From contig JAFMSR010000007.1 of the NCBI GenBank assembly GCA_022818135.1, positions 24,884,996 through 24,948,995 on the forward strand: a stretch of 64,000 bases of DNA, read 5' to 3'. The stretch is from Saxidomus purpurata (lineage: Eukaryota; Mollusca; Bivalvia; Venerida; Veneridae). Each line of letters starts with the position of its first letter. Position 1 is the first letter of the stretch. The notes beneath the pieces are model-generated. The model had not been told where the DNA came from and did no database searches. It saw only the letters and a program-made list of their open reading frames with translations. Shown here piece by piece: positions 47,194 to 58,686 of this stretch. The translations under genes were made by a program, and so were the position numbers.

Positions 47194-47960
47194 CACACAA
47201 ACGACACACACACACAATCATGTACACACACACATATACACTACCAACACACACTAGCATACAAAGCAAACACACGAGGACAAAACGAACAATTAAAGGA
47301 ACACAGTGGGGCACCGCCTTGGAACGGTCAGTGGCAAAAACACCACTGGGGAGCTTAAACCGGTTTATGGTGCGCACCCAACCTCACTCTTACCCCCACC
47401 ATGTTCCAAAGTCACAGGACAGTGTAAATAAAAGTAATCCCTGCTAGGTGAATCTCTAACACACGCAATGGAAACAAAAGGCATGGTATGTAAAACACAA
47501 AAATGCTCGTGTATAAATATATAAAAAGCAAACCTTGAGAACCAAAAAACGTATGTACTCAATGCCTTTGCAGAAGGCAGAGCACCAAGAAAAACACCCT
47601 TAAGGGCCCGACGAAACAGGCCAGAGGACAGAAATCAAAACAGTTTCGTCCCAGTGGGATTTAAAAACTGCCCATCACAGAGTCCTCCCCCTCTTCCGTC
47701 AGACACAATCAAAGAGGGAAGCATAGCGTCCAACTGTAAACGGGTTGAACACCAAACATGCGGTGTGTCTCAAAACAGTTGGGTCGTAACCTCTTTTAAC
47801 AAAACGTTTTATAATTTTAGCAAATACAGTTGGAAAATTGCCATGACCCAAAATCTTACGAAGTTTGTAAACCACATCCCCATAAAAATCGGGTTTTGAA
47901 ATACCTTCTCGCAGAAGAGTCTTTAGATTACTATTGAAAGTCATGATAATATCCATTACA
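47059..47960 (-). mobile_element. 3' end of a non-LTR-like retroelement
   Basis: The minus-strand frame 47956-47699 encodes an 85-residue C-terminus: KTLLREGISKPDFYGDVVYK, then KILGHGNF, KIIKRFVKRGYDPTVLR, HTACLVFNPFTVGRYASLFD. I have seen this kind of tail in bivalve repeat proteins but cannot name the clade. About 640 bp of 3' untranslated sequence follows, including a (TG)n tract. The 3' terminus is taken as 47059, because a 36-bp copy of exactly that end was inserted independently at 31834-31869. The 5' part is missing from about 47960. Confidence 0.6.
47150..47250 (+). repeat. (AC)n microsatellite
   Basis: Dinucleotide ac run with minor interruptions (cgcac, aacgac). Several 60-100 codon His/Thr or Cys/Val frames overlap it and are artefacts. 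Confidence 0.95.
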
Positions 47961-49065
47961 TCTAAATGGTCCGGTATTAATGTCCATCCACATCATTGAC
48001 AGCTTTCCATGAATCAAACATAAATGAGAAAAATGATATAAAGTCAATTATTTTAACTTATAATAGAACTTTAAAGACAAGTCAGATGAAAAGAAAAACA
48101 ACTAACAGTACTGTACGTGGAGGTAGACGCGAGATACATGTACCAGTAGATGTCAGTGTGTTTTGCATATTTAGTCACTTCTAAGGTAATATCCGTACAC
48201 TGACCGAGTTGATTTAAGATTTAAAGAGTTTGCTCAGTGTATTGTTCTGCAAATGGATTTCTGACAACTGTAGGGTTCGATCAGGAATTAATTGTTAACA
48301 AATTTCTCACTTGTCCGTTGTGTGAAAAATCAAACAAATTGTTTTCAAAAAATTCCCCTTACACAAAATTAAACTAGCAGAGCGTGCCAAAATGGGCTTG
48401 AGACAAAACCAGAAAATTCAAACCTCGACAAACATTTTATAAATGATGTTCACTTACTTTCAACTTACTTTCTTTTTTCCAGATAGTTGATTTCTATTTA
48501 ATCATTAAAGTTGGTTATCCGATTAAAAAAATTGTCAGTTAAAAACTCTGTAATTCAATCATGAAAGTCATATAGACAATTACACATTGTTACAAATATA
48601 CGTGCGGAATTGTTGAATTCGTCTGACTATTGAAACATGTTAGCCTTTACACTATTGTGATCATAAACTATAAAACAAATGCAATTATGCAGGCAGACAA
48701 ACTGTATCCTTTCAAAATTTTCAGATACTTAGACCACGATTGTATGAGAGCAATTGTGGTAGCCTCAAGCATTCATAAAGAGGAGAATTCAGCAAATTCA
48801 ATCAGTGAAACATTTTACTTACCTAGTTTTATATCCACATTGTGGCCACTTACAGATCTTACGCACCAGCGTAATTTGGTGCTTAAACCACTTCATTTCG
48901 TAGTTTCGTTATTTGGTGTTATAACGCAGAAGATGGAATCCTTTTCGAATGAGTTATGACCCCTTTCGCAAAGCTATGTCTCTAATGCCTAAATGTTTCG
49001 GAATAGACGTGAAAACTTGTAGAATTGTATAGTTGAGTTTGTGGTGTCGCTGCGGATTAATTATC
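47961..49065. other. Intron sequence, nothing recognised
   Basis: A 109-codon frame (48630-48959) is the longest here. It has no domain, splice context or composition to support it. Confidence 0.4.
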
Positions 49066-49310
49066 CCTTGCCAAAAGCGGAGTAATATTGTTGTGGCATG
49101 TCCGTCCGTCCATCCGTCCATCTAGCCGTATGTCCGCTCGGAGTCATAACTCGAGAACCAATTGGTAGAAATTTATGAAACTTAAAATAGGTGTACAATA
49201 GCATAATGCCGCGGCAAACACACATCTTTGGTCAAAATTGGATTAGTATCTCCAGATTTATTGCCCTTTAATTGTTATTTTCTTCCATATTCAATATAAA
49301 AACATTAAAA
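49066..49310 (+). repeat. Fragment of a 'gtccgtccgtccatccgtcc' repeat element
   Basis: Short 5' end of a tandem-core-like element: 'gtccgtccgtccatccgtcc' then 'gtccgctcggagtcataact'. Resembles the start of the 50914-52556 element. Confidence 0.5.
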
Positions 49311-49849
49311 CGTTATTTGTCTAAATCTGGTTATCAAACTTAAATTGTGATTGGCTCAAATGATTTATTATCCCTCTTTGTAATATCCATCCTACACTTC
49401 CTGATTTCTTTTAGAAATGAGGCCTCTTAAGTGGGTGTAGCAGTTTTCTAATATTCTATTTAGAAACATAGAAAATTTTGTTTTCCGAATCTAATAGAAT
49501 TGATTCAATTGGATTTTTACTTAAACTTAAAGTTATATTAACCAAGTTGTTTCTCTTATTGACAGATACAAATTGAGATATACATAACAAAAAGGGTTGG
49601 TTGTTTTCACTAGGATAGTCAAAAAATGATCTTACAAATTTCCTCAATATTCAAATAGAATGAAACTATTAGTATATATAGAGCCATATATGTTTGTTCT
49701 ATCTGTGGTAATGATCATTATTCTACGAGTATAAATAATTGATTTATGGTCTATTTAAAATAATGATGTCCACTTTAATGGCTATATCACTTTAAGAATA
49801 ATTATTGTCTCAAAAATATAATCTAAGTTTGGCAACAGCCAAAGACTTG
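49311..49849. other. Intron sequence, nothing recognised
   Basis: AT-rich, no gene. Confidence 0.4.
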
Positions 49850-50045
49850 GTCTGTAGTCTAGTAGTAATGCGCTGGACGGGAAATCCAGGTATTCCGCTC
49901 CTCCACTTACATAACCAATGGTCTTTCACATGAGACATAAAACCGAGATCCGATGTATCGGTGCTGTACATCGGGCATGTTAAAGAACCAGGGAGTCACC
50001 GGAACGTTCTGTACTTTGCACTATCCTCCGAAAACCCAAAATAAC
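49850..50045 (+). mobile_element. tRNA-derived SINE (family 1, copy 2)
   Basis: Shares box A-like 'tggtctgtagtctagtagta', the 'gagacataaaaccgag' block and the 'ctttgcactatcctccgaaa' end with the copy at 2215-2425. Box B is degenerate here. Confidence 0.75.
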
Positions 50046-50164
50046 TAACATCTTCTGGGGGCTTTGGTCATATAGATTAATATCCGGTACCAATTATAAA
50101 ACATACAACCAAATCATTCTTTGCGTTTCATTATTACGCTGTAAAGATTATTAGTTTCTTCCAT

Positions 50165-50290
50165 GAGCACGCGTTTCAGAACGAAATATCCGTAACTGAG
50201 GGTAACAGTTGTCGTGGGATTGAGGCTCTGCCGAGTTCCCGCAAAACAGTTACCCGAGGTGATGGATATTTCCATCAGCAAATTTATCAT
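50165..50290 (-). repeat. Hairpin MITE, copy 2
   Basis: An inverted-arm element related to 1278-1432. On the minus strand it shares 'gaaatatcc', 'ggtaactgttttgcggga' and 'actcggcagagcctc'. The frame 50365-50114 is its by-product. Confidence 0.65.
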
Positions 50291-50339
50291 GGTAGAAACT
50301 TTTCTTGCATACAGTCTTGCATTTAAAAATAGATTCCTA

Positions 50340-50410
50340 AATGCAAATTTATCGAAATAATGCATTATGATATAACATGATTTATCACAAATAATGCATT
50401 ATGATATAAA
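50340..50410 (+). repeat. Short direct repeat
   Basis: 'aataatgcattatgatata' occurs twice about 35 bp apart. Confidence 0.7.
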
Positions 50411-50913
50411 ATCCAACGATATTCAGATGCTTCGTTTGTGGAAATGACGTCTCAATATTTATAACGTTACGTCACAAGTAATTCAAAACAGTCATCTACC
50501 TAAAGGGAGGGGGTGGGGGTAAGAAAATGAGAAAGGCCCAGGATATCCGGGAGGATAACTGAATCGGTAACACTGTATTTGTATTGTCGACTGAAAAATG
50601 TTTTTTTTTTCATAGATAACGTGAAGAAAAACGTTTTTAATTCAAATTATTTAAGCATTGTGGTTTTTGCCTTTTACATTGCATATGTCACGATTTGCTT
50701 GTCCGTGAATTATTCCTGATAATGTCTGATGCGTTTACTCGAAGATACGCTCACTCGAAATTATATTACAGTCCCTTCAAGTTGGCATTTCGAGTGACCG
50801 CAAATTGACTGTATCTTTGATTCATACACTTAAACTGCCTCGATTTTGTAACGTTTTGTTTCCTTGCACATGGTAATACTGTCGTTTTACTTCAAGACGT
50901 ACACACATTTTTT
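50411..50913. other. Intron sequence, nothing recognised
   Basis: No gene. Confidence 0.35.
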
Positions 50914-52556
50914 ATCCCCCCGCCGAAGGCGAAGGGGATATTAGAAATGCCCTTCGTCCGTCCGTCCGTCCGTGCGTCCGTCCCAATTTTGTCCGGAGCA
51001 TAACTCCAAAAGTACCTGAGGGATTTTCTTCAAACTTCATACACTGACAGAGCACATTGGGAGGAAGTGCAGTGTGTAAGAACAATAACTCTACTTTGCC
51101 TACTTTTAGAGTTATTCCCCTTTTATCAGATTCACTTGAAAAATTTTGTCCGGAGCATAACTCCAAAAGTACCTGAGGGATTTTCTTCAAACTTAATACA
51201 CTGACATAGCACATTGGTAGAAAGTGCAGTGTGCAAGAACAATAACTCTACCTTGCCTACTTTTAGAGTTATTCCCCTTTATCAGATTTACTCTAAAAGT
51301 TTTGTCCGGAGCATAACTCCAAAAGTACTTGAGGGATTTACTTCAAACTTAATACACTGACATAGCACATTGGTAGGAAGTGCAGTGTGTAAGAACAATA
51401 ACTCTACCTTGCCTACATTTAGAGTTATTCCCCTTTATCAGATTTACTCTAAAAGTTTTGTCCGGAGCATAACTCCAAAAGTACTTGAGGGATTTTCTTC
51501 AAACTTAATACACTGACATAGCACATTGTTAGAAAGTGCAGTGTGCAAGAACAATTACTCTACCTTGCCTACTTTTAGAGTTATTCCCCTTTATCAGATT
51601 TACTTGTCCAGAGCATAACTCCAAAAGTACTTGAGGGATTTTCTTCAAACTTAATACACTGACATAGCACATTGGTAGGAAGTGCAGTGTGCAAGAACAA
51701 TAACTCTACCTTGCCTACTTTTAGAGTTATTCCCCTTTATCAGATTTACTTGTCCGAAGCATAACTCCAAAAGTACTTGAGGGATTTTCTTCAAACTTAA
51801 TACACTGACATAGCACATTGGTAGGAAGTGCAGTGTGCAAGAACAATTACTCTACCTTGTCTACTTTTAGAGTTATTCCCCTTTATCAGATTTACTTGTC
51901 CGAAGCATAACTCCAAAAGTACTTGAGGGATTTTCTTCAAACTTAATACACTGACATAACACATTGGGAGGAAGTGCAGTGTGCAAGAACAACAACTCTG
52001 CCTTGCCTACTTTTAGAGTTATTCCCCTTTATCAGATTTACTTTAAAAGTTTTGTCCAGAGCATAACTCCAAAAGTACTTGAGGGATTTTCTTCAAACTT
52101 AATACACTGACATAGCACATTGGTAGGAAGTGCAGTGTGTAAGAACAATAACTCTACCTTGCCTACTTTTAGAGTTATTCCCCTTTATCAGATTTACTTG
52201 AAAAACTTTGTCCAGAGCATAACTCCAAAAGTACTTGAGGGATTTTCTTCAAACTTAATACACTGACATAGCACATTGGTAGGAAGCGCAGTGTGCAAGA
52301 ACAATAACTCTACCTTGTCTACTTTTAGTCAAATAGAAAAATATCATACCTATACTGATAATGAACATTAATATAATTTTGCAAACCTTCTCTTCATTGC
52401 CTTATTCTTTTTCCACTTACTTGAAAACTGTACTCAGCATGACCATAACTATACGGCTTTTTAAGGATTTCCTCTCACCAAGTAAAATGTACGAAAGTAC
52501 AACCTTCAGGTAACTTTTTCCTGGCGGGGGGATTAACCATGTGTAACATGGCTCTT
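50914..52556 (+). repeat. 1.64 kb tandem-core element with ~9 units of ~155 bp
   Basis: The left end 'tatccccccgccgaaggcga' and right end '...ggcggggggattaacc' form short C-rich inverted termini. Nine units, each starting near 'tttgtccggagcataactcc', continue 'aaaagtacttgagggatttt', 'cactgacatagcacattgg' and 'ttagagttattcccctttat'. They begin near 50990, 51147, 51301, 51457, 51605, 51752, 51899, 52055 and 52208 and differ by few substitutions, so the array was homogenised recently. A 'cgtccgtccgtccgtccgtg' run follows the left end. Minus-strand frames crossing units are not genes. Confidence 0.9.
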
Positions 52557-53465
52557 GTACACTTTATATCGTCCACTGTATCCACCGATCCTACGCTCAA
52601 TCAAGAATAAACGATCTTTTTGTAAGAATTGAAGTAATTTTTTTGATATCGTCAGTCAACTTTTTTGTTTTTGGTTCGCTAACCCTGTCGAAAAAAACGC
52701 CACAATGTCAGTAGTTGTCAATTTATTCTTGGCGCAGACATATTTGTAGACGTAATTGTTTCTTTTAAAATCCGTCCGGTCCGAAACCAGTTACACTTAT
52801 ACTAGGGAGTAAAATATATCTACGACCCCAATTTAGGTCGCCGGTTGGACGACGATTTCGGAATCGTGGTCCAGACAAAAATATGATCACCCGTGCAACA
52901 GACGATCCTAAATTTAACTCCTTGCAATCATGGACCTCTTGTTTTTAAAGAAAAGAGATGGAATTTTGATATTTAAATAGTTTTGCAAACTAATTTCGAA
53001 ATTTCCTATGACTGACATTGATTACCGGTATGACCTTTTAACCGGCTTCTTCGTTTTAAAGTGCAATGATACTCAGTTGAACGATATAAGGCCATCATGG
53101 GCCTCTTGTGCATAGGGTAAATTGACATATTTTGGGCATGCTATTTCACAGAAATTGATATGTTAAAGTCAATGAAATTTCACATGTTTGATTTGTTCAA
53201 AGCATAGTTGAGCATATAGCTGGGAGGTTGCGCTGTGACATCGTTTATGCTTGAATTTATTGAAATATCTATCTACATATATTTTGACAATTAACCTAAA
53301 CCTAAGCATGCAGAGCCAATATGCAGTATTTTTCCTTTTTCGTGTCCAAGCAGGTGGAAGTGGCTGGGCATAAGAATAACAGTGTTAATGCTGTATCTGG
53401 AGGTATTCATCAGGTTTACATATGTATAGCTCTGTTTTGAGTTACAGTCACTTTTAATATTTTGC
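52557..53465. other. Intron sequence with a repeat terminus
   Basis: 'ttttaaagtgcaatgatact' + 'cagttgaacgatataaggcc' near 53055-53095 is the same 3' end as at about 57215-57270. No gene. Confidence 0.4.
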
Positions 53466-53950
53466 TCAAATGGACAAGTCAAGCACAGCTTATGCCATGA
53501 GGGTTTGTCCGTCGACCGTTCGTCCGTAAACTGTTGCTTGATAACACACTACAGGTCACTTTTTCAAATGAATGTTCACTAAGCTTGCTCAGAAGGTTGC
53601 CGGTAACCTGTAGATGATATGTATAGAAATTGTGTTGTGCTGTACCAAAAGCAACCACGCTGCAGCCAATTATTGTAAAACCTAAAACATTAATACATTA
53701 TTTGTAACACACTACAGGTCACATTTTCCACTGGATGTTTACAAACTTGTTCAGAAGGTTGCCGGCAACCTGTGAATTATCTGTATTGATATTGAGCCAC
53801 ACTGTGGAAAGAAAGCTATTCTAAATTATCCTCAAACTTTGATAACAAGGCACAGTTTCCAATAATAATTTATAAAACTTACCCATAACAGTCCAGTCAG
53901 TCAAGTAGAGCGATACTAACCCTTCTGAGCCTCTTGTTTATTGATACGTT
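53466..53950 (+). repeat. Tandem-core element (family T2, copy 4)
   Basis: Starts 'ggacaagtcaagcacagctt' with 'gtccgtcgaccgttcgtccg', has two 'taacacactacaggtca' units and ends 'agagcgatactaacccttct' + 'gagcctcttgttt'. Confidence 0.7.
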
Positions 53951-54007
53951 AATTAAGTATTGAGTGTTTTCGTAAATCTATAATTGTTTATTCTTTTAAC
54001 ATTTTAG

Positions 54008-54048
54008 CATGCAAGAAAAATTGCCTTAAAAGCAGAAACAAAGAGAAG
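54008..54048 (+). CDS. Candidate exon 8, basic juxtamembrane segment
   Basis: A 41-bp micro-exon between 'aacattttag' (54007) and a consensus donor aag|gtaagt (54049). With the base carried from exon 7 it reads ACKKNCLKSRNKEK. Two cysteines next to the membrane could be palmitoylated. The Lys/Arg richness fits the inside of a type I membrane protein. The phases fit on both sides (1 in, 0 out). It is supported mainly by the splice sites and phase, since 14 residues say little. Confidence 0.55.
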
Positions 54049-54599
54049 GTAAGTTTAATCAGTTATCGCATTAATCTTGTAATATGCAGTAGGATTCCGT
54101 ATAATCTCGAAAATAAGCAATGACTTATATACTTTTTTTAATAAGGAATTGTTATTTTTAAGACCACCTTATTTGTGAGTCTGGCAAATTTTCAAGGTAA
54201 TACATTTGGTAGCGGTTTTAAAATGTGTTTGTTTATTTTAAAGTATATTCACTAAAGTTCTACTGATAACAATAACAATAATCAATACCATAACTCTGAT
54301 AACATTTAATAACTTAAAAAACCTGTAATGTAATGATCAATCTATATCAAAGCAAGACAGATTATCCATTACAATAGTTTTGTTTGACCTAACAAGCTGC
54401 TAGTTAATTATACCCATGATTAAATGGCCGATGGTACAGTACTACAGAGCACTACAGTAATATACGGCAATTTTTACTTCAAATGACTTTTCCGAAACTA
54501 TTTGGCCAATTTTAATAAAACTTCGCAAGAATGGTCCTTAGATGGACATCTATCATGAGAAATGTATTCAATGGCAACGGAAAGAAAAAGTACACCATG
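54049..54599. other. Intron sequence, nothing recognised
   Basis: AT-rich. Confidence 0.4.
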
Positions 54600-55165
54600 A
54601 CCCTCTCCCCTGTCAAATTGACACCATCCTGGAAGTCACTTGATTTTACATAGGTTTCTAAATAAACAACTGTTTAAATCTACTCTGAAACCACAGAGTC
54701 TAGAGCTAAGATATTTGGCGAGTAGCTTTGCCTAGTGGACCTCCACCAAGATTGTTCAAATTACAATCTCACGTTCAAAATAGATCCCGCCTTAGGGGCT
54801 CTTGACTTAACTTGGTATTCACAAGGCCTAAAGCTTAGATATTTAGTATGTAGCATTGACCAAGTATGTTCAAATCATGCCCCAGGGTCAAAATTGACCC
54901 TCGCCCAGGGGTCATTAGTTATACATAGATTATTGATATAGTAAATTTAACCTTAGACATTTTGTCAGTAACACTCTCTAATGGACCTCTAACAAGTTTG
55001 TTCGAATGATGTCCCTTAAGTCAACATTGCCAATGATGTAGAGGTCGCTTGTCTGTTTATAGAGTATAGAAAAACTTTAAAAATGTCCTTGTTGTGACCT
55101 TGCCATGAAAGGCAATGGTACTTAGGATATAGGGTCATCATGTCCCTCTTGTTCGTAAAGCATGT
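54600..55165 (+). repeat. Degenerate tandem-core element (family T1)
   Basis: Units with 'aaaccacagagtctagagct', 'cctagtggacctcc', 'ttcaaat.atgcccc' and an end 'aggatatagggtcatcatgt' + 'ccctcttgtt'. Confidence 0.7.
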
Positions 55166-55202
55166 ACGGATAAATACTGATATTTGTAGTAGGTAGCTTT
55201 GT

Positions 55203-55402
55203 TTTTAGTTTATAGTTTGTACTAATTTATTTTAGCTCCATTGTGAAGAAAGCATGTAGCTTATCGAGCCACTCTCAAGTCCACTTTCTGGAAAACCAGT
55301 ACTGGTGTCATATGAGGAAGTACGGTCGTGATCCCAGTGGGGCTTGAACCCGCAACCTTCGGGATAAGCGGCCGATACCTTAACCTCTACACCACCGTTT
55401 TC
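55203..55402 (-). mobile_element. tRNA-derived SINE (family 3, copy 2)
   Basis: Matches 15498-15697 along its length, including the 3' 'actaatttattttagctcca' end. The tRNA-like head lies on the minus strand near 55400. Confidence 0.85.
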
Positions 55403-55689
55403 ATTCAATAAGAATGCCTTATCGGATTATCATATTGACCGAGCGCATTTGTAGCTTGTTTAAGCAATAAGAACAGATTTTTAAAGAGGTATTATGAAAT
55501 TTAGAAAGATAGAAAAGTCAGAAATATGGTGATTTCAGTGGATGACATAATGAATTAAGCTGCCCACTAAATTATTTACAGTATTCGGTAATATATAGTA
55601 GTATTTTATACAGCAGTACTCTATAGTACTAATGAGACTAAAGAGTAAATAAAAAGAGAACTAGAGGTTTTTAGTATCTTTGCTCTTCC
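55403..55689. other. Intron sequence, nothing recognised
   Basis: Short gap. Confidence 0.35.
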
Positions 55690-57280
55690 AATAATCTGGG
55701 ACGTAAAACTTCATAGCCGTCCAGTGGATCACTTGATTTTACATAGACTTATATAGGAAGACACGTTAAAAACTTAATTCTCTTAACTTTAAATCCTTTT
55801 TCAATAGAAACAATATTCAAATCAGCAGGGAATACATTTCATAGAATTTCCTTGCCTTTTAGCTCAACAGAGCACTTGTGCTCAGTTTGAACCATTGTGA
55901 CAATTCGTCGCCCAGTCAAACTTAGCCCCGCGGTCACTGGGTTTTGCATAGGCCTATATAATAACACATTTAAATATCTGCTTGTATCAAACAAAAAGGC
56001 TCAAAGCTTAGAGATTTGTCAGATAAAATTGCCTAAATGTTCTCTACCAAGATATTTCAGTGCCAAGTGGTCCTGTGCCAAGAGTGTTCAAATCTTTCTA
56101 CTTGGGTCCAAGTTGAACACAAAGTGCTAATTTAACGGTTGTGGCCGCGTGTTGTTCATCGTCCGTCGGCGTGCATCATACATTGTCTGTCGTCAACAAT
56201 TGCTTCGAACAATATCGCCTTAACTACTGAGCCAGTTTCAACCAAACTTCACAGAATACGTATTTGCTTTGATGGTCCTCTACCAAAATTGCTCAAATTG
56301 TTTCGCTATGCTGTACATAATGGCCGCCAGAGATAACAATAGAGAATCCTTTCAACGACATCCACTCATTTACGACTAGGCCAGTTTCAACCAAATTTCA
56401 CAGGAAAGTTCTATGGATGGTCCTACACCAAAAAAGCTCAAATGATTCAGCTCCAGTGTACAAAACGGCCGCAAGAACTTAAAATAGAAAAACCTTTAAA
56501 TGATATCTCCTTAACCACTGGGCCAGTTTCAACCAAAGTTCACTTAGATGGTCTTCTACGAAAATTGCGCACAGAGCTCTGCACCAATGCAGATATATTA
56601 TCTTTATTATCGGGGACTGTGCAGATACATTTGGCTTGCAGAATTGCATAGTGTTTCTGTACCATTGTTGTTCAAATCATTACCATTGGATCAAAAATTG
56701 CTCCGCCATGGGATCACCTTTTTCAACGTTGACTTTGGCTGAACTCGACCTTGAAATAGGTCAATTTTATTTTCAACCTTTACATTGACTTCTGCCTTAC
56801 TTTTTGTTTGTTAAATATACATCAATGAAATTTGGCCTATGTATACAATTTTGATTGTATATTTCAACTTCAGCATTGACTGACCGTGACACAGAGCCTA
56901 CTTTCTTATTTTTGAAGCTACAGTAATAAAATTTGAACTCTCTTGATAATTTTGCATGCAGATGTCAACTTTGACCTTGGCTGACATTGACGCTGACCTA
57001 CTTTTTGCTTTTGAAGCTACAGCAATACAATTTAAACCATATGTACAGTTTGAATTGTAGATTTCAATTTTTTTCATCGGTTGACCTTAATCTTTGGCCT
57101 ATGTTTTAGTTCAAACTAAAGAGATGAAATTTGGACTGTTTGTGTAGAATTGCAAACCAATTTCAAAAATTCTTATTACTGTTTTATGCTCTTTTGACTT
57201 GCTTTCTTGTTTTAAAGTGCAATGATACTCAGGTAAGCGATAAAGCATCATATATGGCCATTATTGCCCGCTTGTATTAG
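55690..57280 (+). repeat. Long tandem-core debris (family T1/T3)
   Basis: T1 units to about 56110, then units with 'ttaac.actg.gccagtttcaacca' (three times, 56219-56550), then units with 'ttgacc.tggc..acattgac.ctac' (56740-57130). The end 'actcaggtaagcgataaagc' matches that at 53075. The frames 55897-56742 are repeat-derived. Confidence 0.65.
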
Positions 57281-57440
57281 CAAGAACCGATGTTAGTCAT
57301 TCTGAAAACCACATGCTTCTGGGATCATCCATTTGTGATACCAATGCTCTTGTTTCTTTAAAAGAAAGTTTACACAATTTAATTGTGTTGGAAAATTAGA
57401 CAAAAAACGTATTCAGACATTGAGTTGTCTTTGATTACAG

Positions 57441-57665
57441 GCACAGATGAAAGGAGAAGATAAGCCCTTTAAACGTGATTATAAGAATGAAGTAAATGGT
57501 GGAAACAAGTATGACAATACAAGACAAGCAGATGCATCAAGTGGAGATGATTCAGGGGCATGTACTGGTGACGAAATGCATGAAACTTACTGTAAATCTA
57601 AACTAAAACCGTATACTGTAACCGTATATCTACCAATAAAAACCATATCGGCATTACCTAATTAG
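57441..57665 (+). CDS. Candidate last exon, cytoplasmic tail
   Basis: After 'gattacag' (57440) an open frame of 74 codons runs in phase 0, as exon 8 requires, to a TAG at 57663. It is hydrophilic: AQMKGEDKPFKRDYKNEVNG, then NKYDNTRQADASSGDDSGAC, then THR/SER-containing sequence ending KTISALPN. There is no domain, but a Tyr-Asp-Asn and many Ser/Thr could be phosphorylated. The first 50 residues look convincing. The end (after EMHETYCKSK) is less so, and a further donor may exist near 57590. No AATAAA is seen close behind; instead a LINE begins within about 60 bp. Confidence 0.6.
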   Translation, partial: AQMKGEDKPFKRDYKNEVNGGNKYDNTRQADASSGDDSGACTGDEMHETYCKSKLKPYTVTVYLPIKTISALPN

Positions 57666-58686
57666 AAATTCAGAAATAGAGAGCATTTGGATTGAAGTAC
57701 GTTTTCCTCACAGTAAATCGTTTTTTAATAGCTTTTATTCACAGACATCCTAGTTCTTTACAGTTATGGATAGATAATGTCGAAATTCAGTACTGTCATG
57801 CATAGAACTGTACAAACGAAATATACTTGCTTGGTGATATGAATATAAACTACTCTAAAATACATGGGTTTGAAAACAATTAGTGGTCATTCTTTCTCCT
57901 TAAATATGGCCTAACACAGCTAATCAATCTCCCTATACAGGTTACAAAATATACTTCGAGTACAATATACCACATTTATTCAACACACTCGGAAAATATC
58001 CTAGATAACAGGGTTTTACAAATGTAGACCTCAGCTCAAGTGACCACTACCCTGTTTGTTGTGTTCGTGAAATAAACAGAGTCATTAAATATGCACTCTG
58101 CAATCATAAAACAATTCAATACACAGATTTGAATAAGTTTAATGAAGTCAAATTTGAAATGGTCTTACAGTGATCTAGAGTAGAAACAACCGAGACTATT
58201 TCTGACCCAAATATGCCACTTGAATTTCTGTATGATGAAATGAATAACATTTTAAACGTTCATGCCCCAGTAAAAATTAAAAGAGTCAAGTATCTTAAAC
58301 AGCCTGTGTGGTATACAGATAAGATAAAAGAAGCTAGACAAGCGAGACATATATCACAAATCTAAAAACTGAATAGAATATAAAAAGTGGAGAAAAAAAA
58401 CTAAATATCTCATTAAGAAAAGTAAAAAGTCTTATTTGTCAGAAGCAATAAAGAATAATAAGGACACTAAAAGTATCTGGTCACATTTAAAATCAGTGTC
58501 AGGACAGTCACATTTAGATAAAATAAACTCTCCTTCAATATTAAAAATTGACAATATCACTGTTGAAGGAGACATCGAATAAAATCTTTATATAAGAATG
58601 GGCCATCTGACGATTTAAATAACTATAGACCTATATCTATATTACCAACCATTTGGAAGATTTTTGAAAAACACATTACAGTACAA

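Noticed and set aside
47021..47377. Several Thr/His-rich and Cys/Val-rich frames
   Set aside because: All are translations of the (AC)n tract on either strand.
48630..48959. 109-codon frame
   Set aside because: No domain, no splice sites and no low-complexity explanation; length is within chance for AT-rich DNA of this size.
50914..52330. Regular repeats resembling a CRISPR array
   Set aside because: Units are ~155 bp direct tandem repeats without variable spacers, in a eukaryotic genome, bounded by element termini.
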